Origin: Marivibrio halodurans
GTDB lineage: Bacteria > Pseudomonadota > Alphaproteobacteria > UBA8366 > Aestuariispiraceae
Direction: 5' to 3'
DNA: 64,000 nucleotides
NCBI RefSeq assembly: GCF_017963645.1
Contig: NZ_JAGMWN010000014.1
Coordinates: 1 to 64,000 of the forward strand
Positions 9,911-19,505 of this stretch are shown piece by piece. Position 1 is the first letter of the stretch, and the number at the start of each line of letters is the position of its first letter. Both the position numbers and the translations under genes were made by a program. The notes under the pieces were generated by a model. It was not told the origin of the DNA. It worked only from the letters and a program-made list of their open reading frames with translations, and did not search any database.

Positions 9911-10831
9911 TCACTCCCCGGATGCCGCCAGACGCATCTCCGCCCGGATCGCGAGCCAGAGCCCGGCAAGAATGGCCGCGCCTCCGACGGCCGCGCCGGG
10001 TGGGACCGTCTCGCCCAGATAGAGCCAACCGAGCAGGCTGCCGAACACCGGCTCCCCCAACAGCAGGATCGCCACCAGGACCGGCGGCAGGGTCGAGAGC
10101 GTCCAGTTATAGCTGGTATGGCCGATCACCTGACTGACGAGACCGAGCGCCAGCAGCGCGATCACCGTGCGCGCGTCGAACCCGACGACAGGCGCCCCAC
10201 TCGCCGCCACGCCGAGCGCGAGCAGGACGGCCGCCGCGCCATAGCAAAGCGTCACATAGGCGCTGGTCGGCAGAACCGCGCGCGCGCCACGCCCGGCCAC
10301 CAGATAGGCGGCCATGCACACCCCACCCGCGCCGGCCAGCACCAGGCCGAGCGGGTCGCCGTCGACGCGGCTCACCCCACCGAAGGCCAGCACCGCCGTC
10401 CCCAGAAGACAGAGCGCGATGGCCGCGATCAGCGCGCGCCCCGGCACGCCGCGCCCGCTCACCACATCGAAGAGAGCCACCCATAGCGGCGTCAGGCTGA
10501 CCAGGACGGTCGATTCCGCGATGGTGATCCGCTCCAGCGAGGCGATCCAGCTGGCGAAATGCAGCGCAAGGAAGCCCCCCGCCAGCACCGAGATCGCCAT
10601 CGCCCGGCCGACCGACCCCCGTCCCGGTGACCGGTCCCGGGAAAGCCGCCGCGCGGCCATCAGCCCGAAGGGCGCGAAAACGGCGGTGGCCAGCCCGACC
10701 CGCGCGAAGGCGATGACGAGCGCCGGCGCCGCCTCCGCCAGGCGGATGAAGATCACGGCATGGCTGACGGCCGCCAGACCGATCAACGCGACGATCAGCG
10801 CGGCCCTGCGGGAGAGCGCGTCGCCCGTCAC
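9911..10831 (-). CDS. EamA/DMT family transporter
   Basis: A 306-residue polytopic inner-membrane protein with about ten hydrophobic segments arranged as two EamA repeats, typical of drug/metabolite exporters (RhaT/YdcZ superfamily). The second repeat carries the common LPPVLVAILLLGEPVFGSLLGWL-like motif before the last helices. The substrate cannot be read from sequence. The start ATG overlaps the stop of the upstream 3-hydroxybutyryl-CoA dehydrogenase gene by 4 bases, so the two are translationally coupled even though a metabolic link is not obvious. It is the last gene of the short leftward unit. Confidence 0.88.
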   Translation of the reverse strand: MTGDALSRRAALIVALIGLAAVSHAVIFIRLAEAAPALVIAFARVGLATAVFAPFGLMAARRLSRDRSPGRGSVGRAMAISVLAGGFLALHFASWIASLERITIAESTVLVSLTPLWVALFDVVSGRGVPGRALIAAIALCLLGTAVLAFGGVSRVDGDPLGLVLAGAGGVCMAAYLVAGRGARAVLPTSAYVTLCYGAAAVLLALGVAASGAPVVGFDARTVIALLALGLVSQVIGHTSYNWTLSTLPPVLVAILLLGEPVFGSLLGWLYLGETVPPGAAVGGAAILAGLWLAIRAEMRLAASGE

Positions 10832-11700
10832 CGGGTCGGCCGGGGGACGTCCTGGGAATAATCGTAGAACCCGCGTCCGGTCTTAACGCCGAGCCAACCG
10901 GCCTCGACATATTTCACCAGCAAGGGACAGGGACGATACTTGCTGTCCGCCAGATCGCCGTGCAGCACGCCCAGGATCGCGAGACAGGTGTCGAGCCCGA
11001 TGAAATCCGCCAGTTCGAGCGGCCCCAGCGGATGCTTGGTACCGAGCTTCATCGCCGTGTCGATCGCGGTGACGGACCCGACCCCTTCATAAAGGGTGTA
11101 GATCGCCTCGTTGATCATCGGCAACAGGATGCGGTTGACGATGAAACCGGGGAAGTCCTCGGAAACCGCGACGGTCTTGTCCAGCGCCTCGGCATAGGTC
11201 TGGAAGGCCTCGAAGGTCTCCTCCGCCGTGGCCAGCCCCCGGATCAACTCGACCAGATTCATCGCCGGCACCGGGTTCATGAAATGACAACCGCAGAATT
11301 GCGCCGGCCGGTCGGTCGCGGCGGCGAGCCGCGTGATCGAGATCGACGAGGTATTGGAGGCCAGCATCGCCTCCGCCTTCAGATGCGGGATCAGTTTCTT
11401 GAAGATGTCGCGCTTGACTTCCTCGTTCTCGCTCGCCGCCTCGATGACCATGTCGCAATCGGCGAGGATGGAGAAATCCGTCCCCGTCTCGATCCGCGCC
11501 AGCGTGTCCCCGACGTCGGCTTCCCCGATAAGGCCGCGCCGCTCCTGGCGGGCGAGGCCCTTGCGGATTTTCTCCAGCCCCGTCGCGAGCGCCTCCTCGT
11601 CCCTATCCATGAGACGCACGGCGACGCCCTTCGCCGCCGAAATCTGCGCGATGCCGTGCCCCATCTGACCGGCGCCCACCACGCCCACGGTCTTGAACAT
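10828..11700 (-). CDS. 3-hydroxybutyryl-CoA dehydrogenase
   Basis: NAD(P)-dependent oxidoreductase interconverting acetoacetyl-CoA and 3-hydroxybutyryl-CoA, acting in short-chain acyl-CoA and polyhydroxybutyrate metabolism in the cytoplasm. The protein is 290 residues, with an N-terminal Rossmann motif [14 protein letters not shown], the catalytic His region ([16 protein letters not shown]) and the C-terminal dimerisation domain ([15 protein letters not shown]). The first in-frame ATG lies five codons upstream, but [11 protein letters not shown] at 11700 matches the usual N-terminus and has GGAG upstream. It sits downstream of etfA, a frequent alphaproteobacterial order, but a strong terminator separates it from etfBA, so it needs its own promoter. 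It overlaps the EamA gene by 4 bases. Confidence 0.95.
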   Translation of the reverse strand: MFKTVGVVGAGQMGHGIAQISAAKGVAVRLMDRDEEALATGLEKIRKGLARQERRGLIGEADVGDTLARIETGTDFSILADCDMVIEAASENEEVKRDIFKKLIPHLKAEAMLASNTSSISITRLAAATDRPAQFCGCHFMNPVPAMNLVELIRGLATAEETFEAFQTYAEALDKTVAVSEDFPGFIVNRILLPMINEAIYTLYEGVGSVTAIDTAMKLGTKHPLGPLELADFIGLDTCLAILGVLHGDLADSKYRPCPLLVKYVEAGWLGVKTGRGFYDYSQDVPRPTR

Positions 11701-11799
11701 AACCCCGAACTCCATCCCCGCATGATGATTTTATTGCACTGCAACTATGAAACGGGCGATACGCCTTAGCAAGAACTCGTCGTATCGACTGGTCGAAAT

Positions 11800-11841
11800 G
11801 AAAGAAACGAAAAGGGCGGCTCCATGAAGGAGCCGCCCTTT
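11800..11841 (-). terminator. Rho-independent terminator of etfBA
   Basis: A perfect 13-bp inverted repeat (AAAGGGCGGCTCC at 11811-11823, complement at 11829-11841) closes a 5-base loop. Read on the minus strand, the stem is followed by a T-rich tract. It lies 25 bases after the etfA stop and ends the etfB-etfA transcript before the 3-hydroxybutyryl-CoA dehydrogenase gene. Confidence 0.92.
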
Positions 11842-11865
11842 CGAGGACGTCCGTGAGGATCGCGG

Positions 11866-12798
<933 letters not shown>

Positions 12799-12841
12799 GA
12801 AACGTCCTCCTGAAAGGGTATGTCGCGCGGGGTCGCGGCGC

Positions 12842-13591
12842 TTAGATGACCTTGGCTTCGGTCTTGAGCTTCTCGACCAGTTCGTCGACCGATTCGACCT
12901 TGATGCCGCCCTGGCGCGGCGGCGGTTCGGAGACCTTCACGGTCTTGAGACGCGGGGTCGGATCGACGCCGAAATCGGCCGGCTCATGCGCGTCGATCGG
13001 CTTCTTCTTCGCCTTCATGATGTTGGGCAGGGAGGCGTAGCGCGGCTCGTTCAGGCGCAGATCGACCGAGACGATCGCCGGCAGCTTGAGTTGGATGGTC
13101 TCCAGCCCGCCATCGACCTCGCGCGTTACCTTGGCCCCACCGTCGGCGATTTCCAACTTGGAAGCGAAGGTGCCCTGGGCCCAGCCGAGCAGCGCGGCCA
13201 GCATCTGGCCGGTCTGGTTACAGTCGTCGTCGATCGCCTGCTTGCCGGTCAGCACCAGTTCCGGGCCTTCCTTCTCCACCACGGCCTTGAGCAGCTTGGC
13301 GACGGCCAGTGGCTCGACCTCGCCGTCATGCTTGATGTGGATGCCGCGGTCGGCGCCCATGGCGAGCGCGGTGCGGATCGTCTCCTGGGCCTGCTGCGGG
13401 CCGATGGAGACGGCGACGACCTCCTCCGCCGCGCCGGCTTCCTTGAGGCGCACGGCCTGCTCGACGGCGATTTCGTCGAACGGGTTCATCGACATTTTCA
13501 CATTCGCCGTCTCGACGCCGCTACCGTCCGCCTTGACGCGAATCTTGACGTTGTAGTCGACGACCCGCTTGACCGGAACCAGAACCTTCAT
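12842..13591 (-). CDS. etfB: Electron transfer flavoprotein subunit beta
   Basis: The AMP-binding beta subunit (249 residues) of ETF, partner of etfA. It begins [19 protein letters not shown], the canonical N-terminus, so the ATG at 13591 is chosen over a longer open frame. It contains [31 protein letters not shown] and the beta-subunit signature around [20 protein letters not shown], which includes the recognition loop region used for docking to dehydrogenases. Purine-rich AGGTAATGCG precedes the start. It is the first gene of a two-gene operon and is separated from the upstream small membrane protein gene by about 240 bases. Confidence 0.97.
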   Translation of the reverse strand: MKVLVPVKRVVDYNVKIRVKADGSGVETANVKMSMNPFDEIAVEQAVRLKEAGAAEEVVAVSIGPQQAQETIRTALAMGADRGIHIKHDGEVEPLAVAKLLKAVVEKEGPELVLTGKQAIDDDCNQTGQMLAALLGWAQGTFASKLEIADGGAKVTREVDGGLETIQLKLPAIVSVDLRLNEPRYASLPNIMKAKKKPIDAHEPADFGVDPTPRLKTVKVSEPPPRQGGIKVESVDELVEKLKTEAKVI

Positions 13592-13828
13592 CGCCGCATT
13601 ACCTCCGCTCGATGACCGGACCCGACCGCGCCGCGACCCGTCCGGGCCGACGGCCGCGCGGGCCGTGAATCGTGGGACCATTTCGGGCGCGACCGCTCGC
13701 CTCGACCGTCGCGACTCGCCGCCCGTCGCTTGAAGTGCGCTTGTTTAGGACCCCGTCTCAAGCCGAGTCAAGCGGCCTATCCGCCGCCTCCCGCCATGAC
13801 GATGTCACCGACGCAAGCGATACAGGGC

Positions 13829-14110
13829 CTATCCCGGCGGCTGGGAAAGAACGAACAGAAGCACGACCAAAATCATCGCGCCCACGACGAGACGCTTTTG
13901 AATCGCGATCAGCTTGAGGCCCGTTTCGGTATAGTGTTGCTCCGCCTTGCGGAACAGGCTGTCCTTCTGGCCGATGCGCGGCACGCCCGGCCTGCGATGA
14001 CGCAGCGCCACCGCGTGCAGCACCATCCCCGTCACGCAGACCGCCGCCAGCAGGATCATGACGGCGAGTTGCCCCGTGGTCAGGGCGGCGGGGTCGATCG
14101 CAAGGGTCAT
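13829..14110 (-). CDS. Small two-TM membrane protein of unknown function
   Basis: A 93-residue protein I do not recognise. It has a hydrophobic segment at about residues 13-33 (QLAVMILLAAVCVTGMVLHAV), a charged cytoplasmic-looking middle (RHRRPGVPRIGQKDSLFRKAEQHY) and a second hydrophobic segment near 72-90, suggesting a hairpin topology. The ATG at 14110 is preceded by GGAGAAGGACAG, a strong ribosome binding site, which argues that it is real. It lies between the adenosyltransferase gene and etfB on the same strand. Confidence 0.7.
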   Translation of the reverse strand: MTLAIDPAALTTGQLAVMILLAAVCVTGMVLHAVALRHRRPGVPRIGQKDSLFRKAEQHYTETGLKLIAIQKRLVVGAMILVVLLFVLSQPPG

Positions 14111-14164
14111 CTGTCCTTCTCCGGCGCCGCTTCAATCGGATCGATGGGGCGGGGCGGGGCGGTC

Positions 14165-14734
14165 TCAGCGGTTCTGGCCGGGCACCCAGAGCACGTCGGA
14201 CCGCCCGCCGTCATTGACATGCCGGCCCAGCACGAAGAACAGGTCCGAGAGCCGGTTCAGATACTTCACCGCCTCGGCATTGACGGTCTCGACCTCCGCC
14301 AGCGCGACGACCAGCCGTTCCGCCCGCCGGGTGACGGTGCGCGCCAGATGCAGATGCGCCGCCGCCGGCGTGCCGCCCGGCAGGATGAAGCTCTTGAGCG
14401 GCGCCAGATCGGCGTTCAGCCGGTCGATCTCGCCCTCCAGCGCCGCGACCTGGGATGCCTCGATCCGCAGCGCGCCCTCGCCGCGCTTGCCGTCCTCCGG
14501 CGTGCAGAGATCGGCGCCGAGGTCGAACAGATCGTTCTGAATGCGGGAGAGAAGCGCGTCGAGCGCCCGGTCGTCGCCAACATGCAGGCGGACCAGACCG
14601 ATCGCCGCATTGGCCTCGTCCACCGTGCCGTAGGCCTCGATTCGCAAATCGTGCTTGGCCCGGCGCGAGCCGTCGCCGAGCGAGGTCTCGCCCTTGTCGC
14701 CACCCCGGGTATAGATTTTGGAGAGCGTGACCAT
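14165..14734 (-). CDS. Cob(I)yrinic acid a,c-diamide adenosyltransferase, PduO type
   Basis: ATP:corrinoid adenosyltransferase of 189 residues that makes adenosylcobalamin for B12-dependent enzymes such as methylmalonyl-CoA mutase. The ATP-binding N-terminus has TRGGDKGETSLGDG, and the conserved later motif has FILPGGTPAAAHLHLARTV followed by RRAER. It is flanked by the HIG1-type gene and the etf block, the standard alphaproteobacterial context. The cobalt chelatase genes cobS and cobT elsewhere in the window fit de novo aerobic B12 synthesis. An AAGGGGC box lies upstream of ATG 14734. Confidence 0.94.
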   Translation of the reverse strand: MVTLSKIYTRGGDKGETSLGDGSRRAKHDLRIEAYGTVDEANAAIGLVRLHVGDDRALDALLSRIQNDLFDLGADLCTPEDGKRGEGALRIEASQVAALEGEIDRLNADLAPLKSFILPGGTPAAAHLHLARTVTRRAERLVVALAEVETVNAEAVKYLNRLSDLFFVLGRHVNDGGRSDVLWVPGQNR

Positions 14735-14774
14735 CGCGCCGCCCCTTGTCTCCGGTTCGGGCCGAGCGGATGCG

Positions 14775-14978
14775 TTACCCGCCGTTTCGCAGCAGATAAA
14801 CCGCGAACACGAACATGACGAGCGCGAAGAGTTGCATCACCACGCGCGCGCGCATCAACTTGTTGGCCCATTTCTGATTGAACTCGCCCCCGCGCGCCAT
14901 CGAAATGACGCCCGCGAAGACGATGCCGAGGGTGATCACCATCGCGGCGACCATCAGGAATATCGCGAATCCAGTCAT
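14775..14978 (-). CDS. HIG1-domain twin-transmembrane small protein
   Basis: A 67-residue inner-membrane protein with two hydrophobic helices (about residues 3-25 and 46-63) joined by a short polar loop with GGEFNQKWANKLMRARVVMQ. The NxKWxNKxMRxR pattern is the bacterial HIG1 (hypoxia-induced gene 1) signature. Mitochondrial relatives (Rcf1) help assemble or tune cytochrome oxidase and respiratory supercomplexes; a similar role here is inferred. It is the first gene of the leftward unit with the PduO-type adenosyltransferase. Confidence 0.88.
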   Translation of the reverse strand: MTGFAIFLMVAAMVITLGIVFAGVISMARGGEFNQKWANKLMRARVVMQLFALVMFVFAVYLLRNGG

Positions 14979-15094
14979 GATCCCCGCGATATAAACCGTG
15001 ACGCGTCCTTGGGAAAGAGGAGAGGCTCGTCACGATTTGTCGCATGCGGACGATCCCCCGGGATTCCGGGCGGGGTGAATGGCCCTTCCGCCGT

Positions 15095-15727
15095 TCAACG
15101 CCGGGTGAAGGCCAGCGCGATCCCGGTGCCGATCAACAGCGTGCCGGTGATCCTGTGCCGGATGCGGGCCATGACCGGGTCGACCATGTGGCGGCGCACC
15201 CGTCCGGCCAGCACCGCGTAGCCGCCATCGAGAATCGCCGCGATCAAAAGAAAGGCGGGCACCATGGCCAGCATCTGCGGCGTCGCGGGCAGGCTATTGT
15301 CCAGGAACTGCGGGAAGAAGGCGATATAGAACAGGATCGCCTTCGGATTGGTGACGCCGATCAGGAAGCCCTGACCGATGACGGCGGCGGCGCGGCGGGG
15401 CTTCATCCCCTCCGGCAGATCGCCATCGCCGGGGGCAGCCCGCGCCCGCCATTCCCGCACGCCCAGCCAAATCAGATAGGCCGCGCCGAGATAGCGCACG
15501 ACATAGGAAAGATCGGCCAGAACCGCCATGACCGTGGTGATGCCGACGGCCGCGCCGATGATCAGCACCGCGTTTCCGAGGCTGGCCCCCACCACGGCCA
15601 GGAGGCCGGTGCGCGTGCCACTCTTCAGGCTGGTTGCGACGACCAGCGTGACGACCGGCCCCGGCACCAGGATCAGCAGCGCGGACGCAAGGCAAAAGGC
15701 GAGGAAAAGCTCCGGATTGATCGGCAT
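15095..15727 (-). CDS. LysE/RhtB family amino-acid exporter
   Basis: A 210-residue inner-membrane exporter with about six hydrophobic segments. The first helix contains the family motif LVPGPVVTLVVATSL, followed by GLLAVVGASLGNAV, and the third block contains GFLIGVTNPKAILFYIAFFPQF, which is diagnostic for RhtB-type translocators. The open frame reaches 46 codons further upstream, but MPINPELFLAFCLAS at 15727 is the family-like start. The substrate (homoserine, threonine, lysine or another amino acid) is not predictable. It appears to be a single gene. Confidence 0.92.
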   Translation of the reverse strand: MPINPELFLAFCLASALLILVPGPVVTLVVATSLKSGTRTGLLAVVGASLGNAVLIIGAAVGITTVMAVLADLSYVVRYLGAAYLIWLGVREWRARAAPGDGDLPEGMKPRRAAAVIGQGFLIGVTNPKAILFYIAFFPQFLDNSLPATPQMLAMVPAFLLIAAILDGGYAVLAGRVRRHMVDPVMARIRHRITGTLLIGTGIALAFTRR

Positions 15728-15937
15728 GGCGGTCGCTTTCGTGCGGGAGGAACATGCATCCGGCCCCAGGCAGCCGGAACGACTCCCGGTACCGAACCCC
15801 ATATCCACTGAAGCGCAAATCCCACCCGCCGGCAACCGGCTTACCCGCGCCCGCCGCCGAGGCATTCACGAGACCCCGCGCGAAACGCCCCGGCCGACGA
15901 CCCAGCCGGCCGGGCGCGCCCGCGCGGAACCGCGCGG

Positions 15938-16348
15938 TTATTCGCCGTGGGACCCGATATAGTCGACGACGGCTTCCGCCTGCGGCGGCTGTACCGGCAT
16001 GCGCGGCATGCGCGTGCGGCCTTTCGGGTCGCCGCCATTGGCCTCGATATAGGATTCAAGGAACCCCTGGGGATCGGGCAGGTATTCGACGATATTTTCC
16101 TTGGTCCAGACCAGCCCCAACTCCCCGGCCTGATGATTCAGATCGGAATAGCGGAACCCCTCGACCGTGCCCGCGTGCCGTCCGACAACACCGTTCAGCG
16201 AGGGGCCGACCTTGTTCTGCCCCGCCTCCAGGGAATGGCATGCCTGGCATCGGCGGAACACGCCTTCCCCGTCCTGCGCAAGCGCCGCCGCCCCGTTACC
16301 AACCACCGCCGCGCCGAGAGCGACGGCCATCATGATCCTGCGACTCAT
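15938..16348 (-). CDS. Secreted class I cytochrome c
   Basis: A periplasmic monohaem cytochrome of 136 residues. A signal peptide (MSRRIMMAVALGAAVVGNGAAALAQ region) is followed by a single haem-binding CQACH motif about ten residues into the mature protein, then KVGPSLNGVVGRHAG, a strong cytochrome c2/c550 fingerprint. A C-terminal methionine in the RTRMPRMPV segment is the likely sixth haem ligand. The start at 16348 is selected because the longer frame lacks a signal peptide. It may shuttle electrons between periplasmic dehydrogenases and terminal oxidases; no partner gene is adjacent. Confidence 0.92.
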   Translation of the reverse strand: MSRRIMMAVALGAAVVGNGAAALAQDGEGVFRRCQACHSLEAGQNKVGPSLNGVVGRHAGTVEGFRYSDLNHQAGELGLVWTKENIVEYLPDPQGFLESYIEANGGDPKGRTRMPRMPVQPPQAEAVVDYIGSHGE

Positions 16349-17028
16349 TCCCGAATTCCCCTTTCCTGCAGTTTGGTCGTTCGGATGCCTGCCCACAGTT
16401 AGGTATCGGCGCCCCGACGTCCAGTATTCCGAAACGGGCAAATCAGCGCACCGATGGTGGCTCGCCCCCCCCCATGTGACGACGCAGCCGTTACAAATGG
16501 AGGCGCGTACAATAAAATTATCGTCCACCATTCACTTACACTTTCCTCATATGACTATTGCGTGGGCGCGGCACGGCATTCCGCGAAAAAAGCGCCGTTA
16601 AGGACATGGAAAGACGGAGGCGATTCATCGGTTTTCCGTGATAACGCCTAGCTTCACCAGCGGGCCCGCGCGGATGTTAATCCGGTGGGCACGTTTACAG
16701 TTAGCCGATTTTTTCGGTATATTACATGTGAACAGGATGCGACGGACCTCGCCGAAGGAAAGAAGGGCCGCGCGTCATGTAGCAGGGGTGGTGGCGTGAT
16801 GGACCGGTTCCGACCGGCCCGTCGATGTGTCGGATTCGTTCGGCATGCGGGCGGCAGGCGGGCCGCGAGAATAACCCGCCGCGGACGTTCGCGTCCGAGC
16901 CCGCGCGATCGCTATTACCTTCCCTGATAACCACGGCCGCCCACGGGGCGTCCCGTTCGACCGTTCGCCGACCGCGAACACGAATGGAGCCCCCGGCGGC
17001 ATCGATTAAGAGGGGAGATAGTCTTGGC
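16349..17028. other. 680-base intergenic region between the cytochrome c and BCCT genes
   Basis: A divergent intergenic region with no credible gene. Its middle (about 16490-16740) is clearly AT-richer than the surroundings and includes a good sigma70-like promoter for the BCCT gene (listed separately). The remaining approximately 290 bases before the BCCT start form a long leader; I see no known riboswitch in it. Confidence 0.5.
16694..16723 (+). promoter_or_regulatory. Candidate sigma70 promoter for the BCCT gene
   Basis: TTTACA (16694-16699) and TATATT (16718-16723) are separated by 18 bases in an AT-rich patch, about 300 bases upstream of the BCCT start. It matches the consensus well for this GC-rich genome. 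The long leader leaves room for osmotic or other regulation. Confidence 0.5.
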
Positions 17029-18642
17029 ATGAGTGATACCACGGACAAGGCGAATCTATACGAGACCGATTACGAGGTCGGTCAGGACAATCTCCAGAAA
17101 TGGGGGATGGATGTTCATCACCCCGTGTTCTGGATCGCGGCGGGGCTGATCCTGGTTTTCGTGATCGGTACGCTGGTCGTCCCGCACGAGGCCAAGGAGG
17201 CCCTGGACAGCGCCAAATGGTGGTCGATCGCGAAATTCGATTGGCTGTTCATGCTGGCCGGCAACATCTTCGTGATCTTCACGCTGGTGCTGATCTTCCT
17301 GCCGGTCGGCAAGATCCGGCTGGGCGGCGACAAGGCGAAGCCCGAATTCAGCTATTTCTCCTGGTTCGCGATGCTGTTCGCGGCCGGCATGGGCATCGGC
17401 CTGATGTTCTGGAGCGTGGCGGAACCGACGGCCTATTACACCGGCTGGTACGAAACCCCGCTGGGCGTCGAGGCGAATACGCCGGAAGCCGCCCAGAAGG
17501 CGATGAGCGCCACCATGTTCCACTGGGGCCTGCACCCCTGGGCGATCTATGCGGTGGTGGCCCTGTCGCTGGCCTTCTTCAGCTTCAACAAGGGGCTGCC
17601 GCTCACCATCCGCTCCGCCTTCTATCCGCTGATCAAGGATAAGAGCTGGGGACCGTTCGGTCACCTGATCGACACGATCGCGGTCGTCGCGACGCTGTTC
17701 GGTCTCGCCACCTCGCTCGGCTTCGGCGCGCAGCAGGCGGCCGCCGGCATCGAGTTCCTGTCCGGCGTGCCCGCGGAGGAGGCCGGCAGTGCCTTCGGCA
17801 TCCAGCTCGCGATCATCCTCGGCGTCACCGCCATCGCGTTGATCTCGGTGCTCCGGGGCCTCGACGGCGGGGTCAAGTTGCTCTCCAACATCAATATGGG
17901 GATCGCGGGCCTGCTGTTGCTGTTCGTGATGATCGTCGGGCCGACCGCCCTGATCTTCACGACCATCGGCACGACGGCCGTCGGCTATGTTCAGGACATC
18001 GTCTCCTATTCCAACTGGATGGGCCGCGACGACGAGGCCTGGATGCAGGGTTGGACGGTGTTCTACTGGGCCTGGTGGATTTCCTGGTCGCCGTTCGTCG
18101 GCATGTTCATCGCGCGCGTCTCCTATGGCCGCACGGTGCGGGAGTTCATCATCGCGGTGCTGCTGGTGCCGACGCTGGTGACCCTGGTGTGGATGAGCGT
18201 CTTCGGCGGCTCGGCGCTGGATCAGATCCAAAGCCAGGTCGGCGCGCTGGCCGACGGCCTCAGCAGCGTGGAACTGGCGATGTTCCAAATGCTGGAGAAT
18301 CTGCCCTTCACGGCGATCACCAGCGGCATCGGCGTCATCCTGGTGCTGGTGTTCTTCATCACCTCGTCCGATTCCGGCTCGCTCGTGATCGACGCGATCA
18401 CGGCCGGCGGCAAGGTCGACGCCCCGGCGGTCCAGCGTGTCTTCTGGGTCGTGATCGAGGGCGTCGTGGCGGCCGCGCTGCTGTTCGGCGGCGGGGCGGA
18501 CGCCTTGACCGCCTTGCAGGCGGCGGCGATCACGGTCGGGCTGCCTTTCACATTGGTGCTGATCGTGATGTGCCTGTCGCTCTATCTGGGCTTGAGGCAC
18601 GAAGCGAAATACGTCTCCGACCGGGTCCAGACAACGGCCTGA
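17029..18642 (+). CDS. BCCT family betaine/choline/carnitine transporter
   Basis: A 537-residue sodium- or proton-coupled carrier for quaternary amines or related osmolytes, with about twelve transmembrane helices. Diagnostic segments are FAAGMGIGLMFWSVAEPTAY, the GxGxG region of TM3, and the tryptophan-rich core FYWAWWISWSPFVGMFIARV preceding RTVREF. The start at 17029 (MSDTTDKANLYETDY) follows GAGGGGAGA; the longer open frame upstream is not protein-like. It ends at a strong terminator. A regulator and glutamate/methylamine-type genes follow, but they are separated by that terminator, so functional linkage is only suggestive. Confidence 0.95.
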   Translation: MSDTTDKANLYETDYEVGQDNLQKWGMDVHHPVFWIAAGLILVFVIGTLVVPHEAKEALDSAKWWSIAKFDWLFMLAGNIFVIFTLVLIFLPVGKIRLGGDKAKPEFSYFSWFAMLFAAGMGIGLMFWSVAEPTAYYTGWYETPLGVEANTPEAAQKAMSATMFHWGLHPWAIYAVVALSLAFFSFNKGLPLTIRSAFYPLIKDKSWGPFGHLIDTIAVVATLFGLATSLGFGAQQAAAGIEFLSGVPAEEAGSAFGIQLAIILGVTAIALISVLRGLDGGVKLLSNINMGIAGLLLLFVMIVGPTALIFTTIGTTAVGYVQDIVSYSNWMGRDDEAWMQGWTVFYWAWWISWSPFVGMFIARVSYGRTVREFIIAVLLVPTLVTLVWMSVFGGSALDQIQSQVGALADGLSSVELAMFQMLENLPFTAITSGIGVILVLVFFITSSDSGSLVIDAITAGGKVDAPAVQRVFWVVIEGVVAAALLFGGGADALTALQAAAITVGLPFTLVLIVMCLSLYLGLRHEAKYVSDRVQTTA

Positions 18643-18660
18643 TCCGGGACGATTCCTACC

Positions 18661-18693
18661 ACCCCGCCGGGTTCCGCCCGGCGGGGTTTTTTT
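18661..18693 (+). terminator. Rho-independent terminator after the BCCT gene
   Basis: An 11-bp perfect GC-rich stem (ACCCCGCCGGG at 18661-18671, complement at 18677-18687) with a 5-base loop, followed by seven T residues, 18 bases after the BCCT stop. Confidence 0.95.
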
Positions 18694-18823
18694 ATGCGGC
18701 GGACGTGTCGAACCCGGTGCCTGTCCGCTCCTCCTGCCGTGATATCCTTCCCCATTCCGTCCCGCCGCTTGAAGATCGCGACGGCCGACGCATACTGGCG
18801 GGCGTGACGAATTCCCTCGCGAG

Positions 18824-19426
18824 ATGGCACGGGCGGCGATGACGGGCACGAAGCTGGAAGCGGCGATCGGTGCGGAAATCCGCCGCCAACGCAAGAAACA
18901 GGACATGACGGTGGCGGCGCTGGCCGAGGCGGCGGGCTTGTCGCAGAGCATGTTGTCCAAGATCGAGACCGGCCAGACCAGCCCCTCTCTGACGACGCTG
19001 GCCAGCGTCGCGGAGGCGTTGGCGGTGCCCGTCTCCTCCTTCTTCAGCGCGGGCGAACGCAGCCGCGACGTCTCCTACGTCCCCGCCGGGGAGGGCATCC
19101 GCATCGACCGGCGCGGCACGCGGGTCGGGCATATCTACCAGCTTCTCGGCCATTCGGTGCGCGGGCCGCTGGAGGTCGATCCCTATCTCATCACGCTGGA
19201 TGAGGGCTCCGAGCCCTATGACGAATTCAAGCACGAGGGGATGGAGTTCATCCACGTGCTACAGGGGCGGATGGTCTATCGCCACGGCGACCGGAGCTTC
19301 ACGCTCGACCCCGGCGACAGCCTGTTCTTCGACGCGATGTCGCCGCATGGGCCCGCGGAACTGCTGGAATTGCCGGCCATATATCTCTCCATCATCTCCA
19401 ATGCGGAGCGATCGGACGAAAGCTGA
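18824..19426 (+). CDS. XRE family regulator with C-terminal cupin domain
   Basis: A 200-residue DNA-binding regulator. The N-terminal XRE helix-turn-helix (about residues 12-70) has AALAEAAGLSQSMLSKIETGQTSPSL, and the C-terminal cupin domain (about 115-190) has FKHEGMEFIHVLQGRMVYR and a PGDSLFFDAMSPHG metal-binding-type motif. This architecture (PuuR/SinR-cupin type) senses small metabolites. It stands directly upstream of and co-directional with glxBCD-glnT, the gene set it most likely controls. A near-perfect inverted repeat lies between it and glxB. An ATG five codons later (18839) is an alternative start. Confidence 0.9.
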   Translation: MARAAMTGTKLEAAIGAEIRRQRKKQDMTVAALAEAAGLSQSMLSKIETGQTSPSLTTLASVAEALAVPVSSFFSAGERSRDVSYVPAGEGIRIDRRGTRVGHIYQLLGHSVRGPLEVDPYLITLDEGSEPYDEFKHEGMEFIHVLQGRMVYRHGDRSFTLDPGDSLFFDAMSPHGPAELLELPAIYLSIISNAERSDES

Positions 19427-19427
19427 C

Positions 19428-19464
19428 GAATATTCCCTTGATTAATTTTTCAGTCGGGATATTC
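19428..19464. promoter_or_regulatory. Inverted repeat upstream of the glx operon, candidate regulator site
   Basis: GAATATTCCC (19428-19437) and GGGATATTC (19456-19464) form an inverted repeat that is perfect except for one unpaired base, spaced by 18 bases. It immediately follows the regulator stop codon and spans a candidate promoter. It could bind the XRE/cupin protein; this is an inference from position and symmetry. Confidence 0.4.
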
Positions 19465-19465
19465 A
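19438..19465 (+). promoter_or_regulatory. Candidate sigma70 promoter of glxBCD-glnT
   Basis: TTGATT (19438-19443), 16-base AT-rich spacer, TATTCA (19460-19465), about 40 bases upstream of the AAGGAGGG ribosome binding site of the first glx gene. It lies inside the inverted repeat, so repressor binding would occlude it. Confidence 0.4.
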
Positions 19466-19505
19466 TACCCTCCGCGATCAAGAGCCAAGGAGGGCATGGA
19501 ACGCG

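Noticed and set aside
17056-18960. 634-codon open frame opposite the BCCT gene
   Set aside because: Antisense to a clearly identified transporter; the translation is polar low complexity without motifs.
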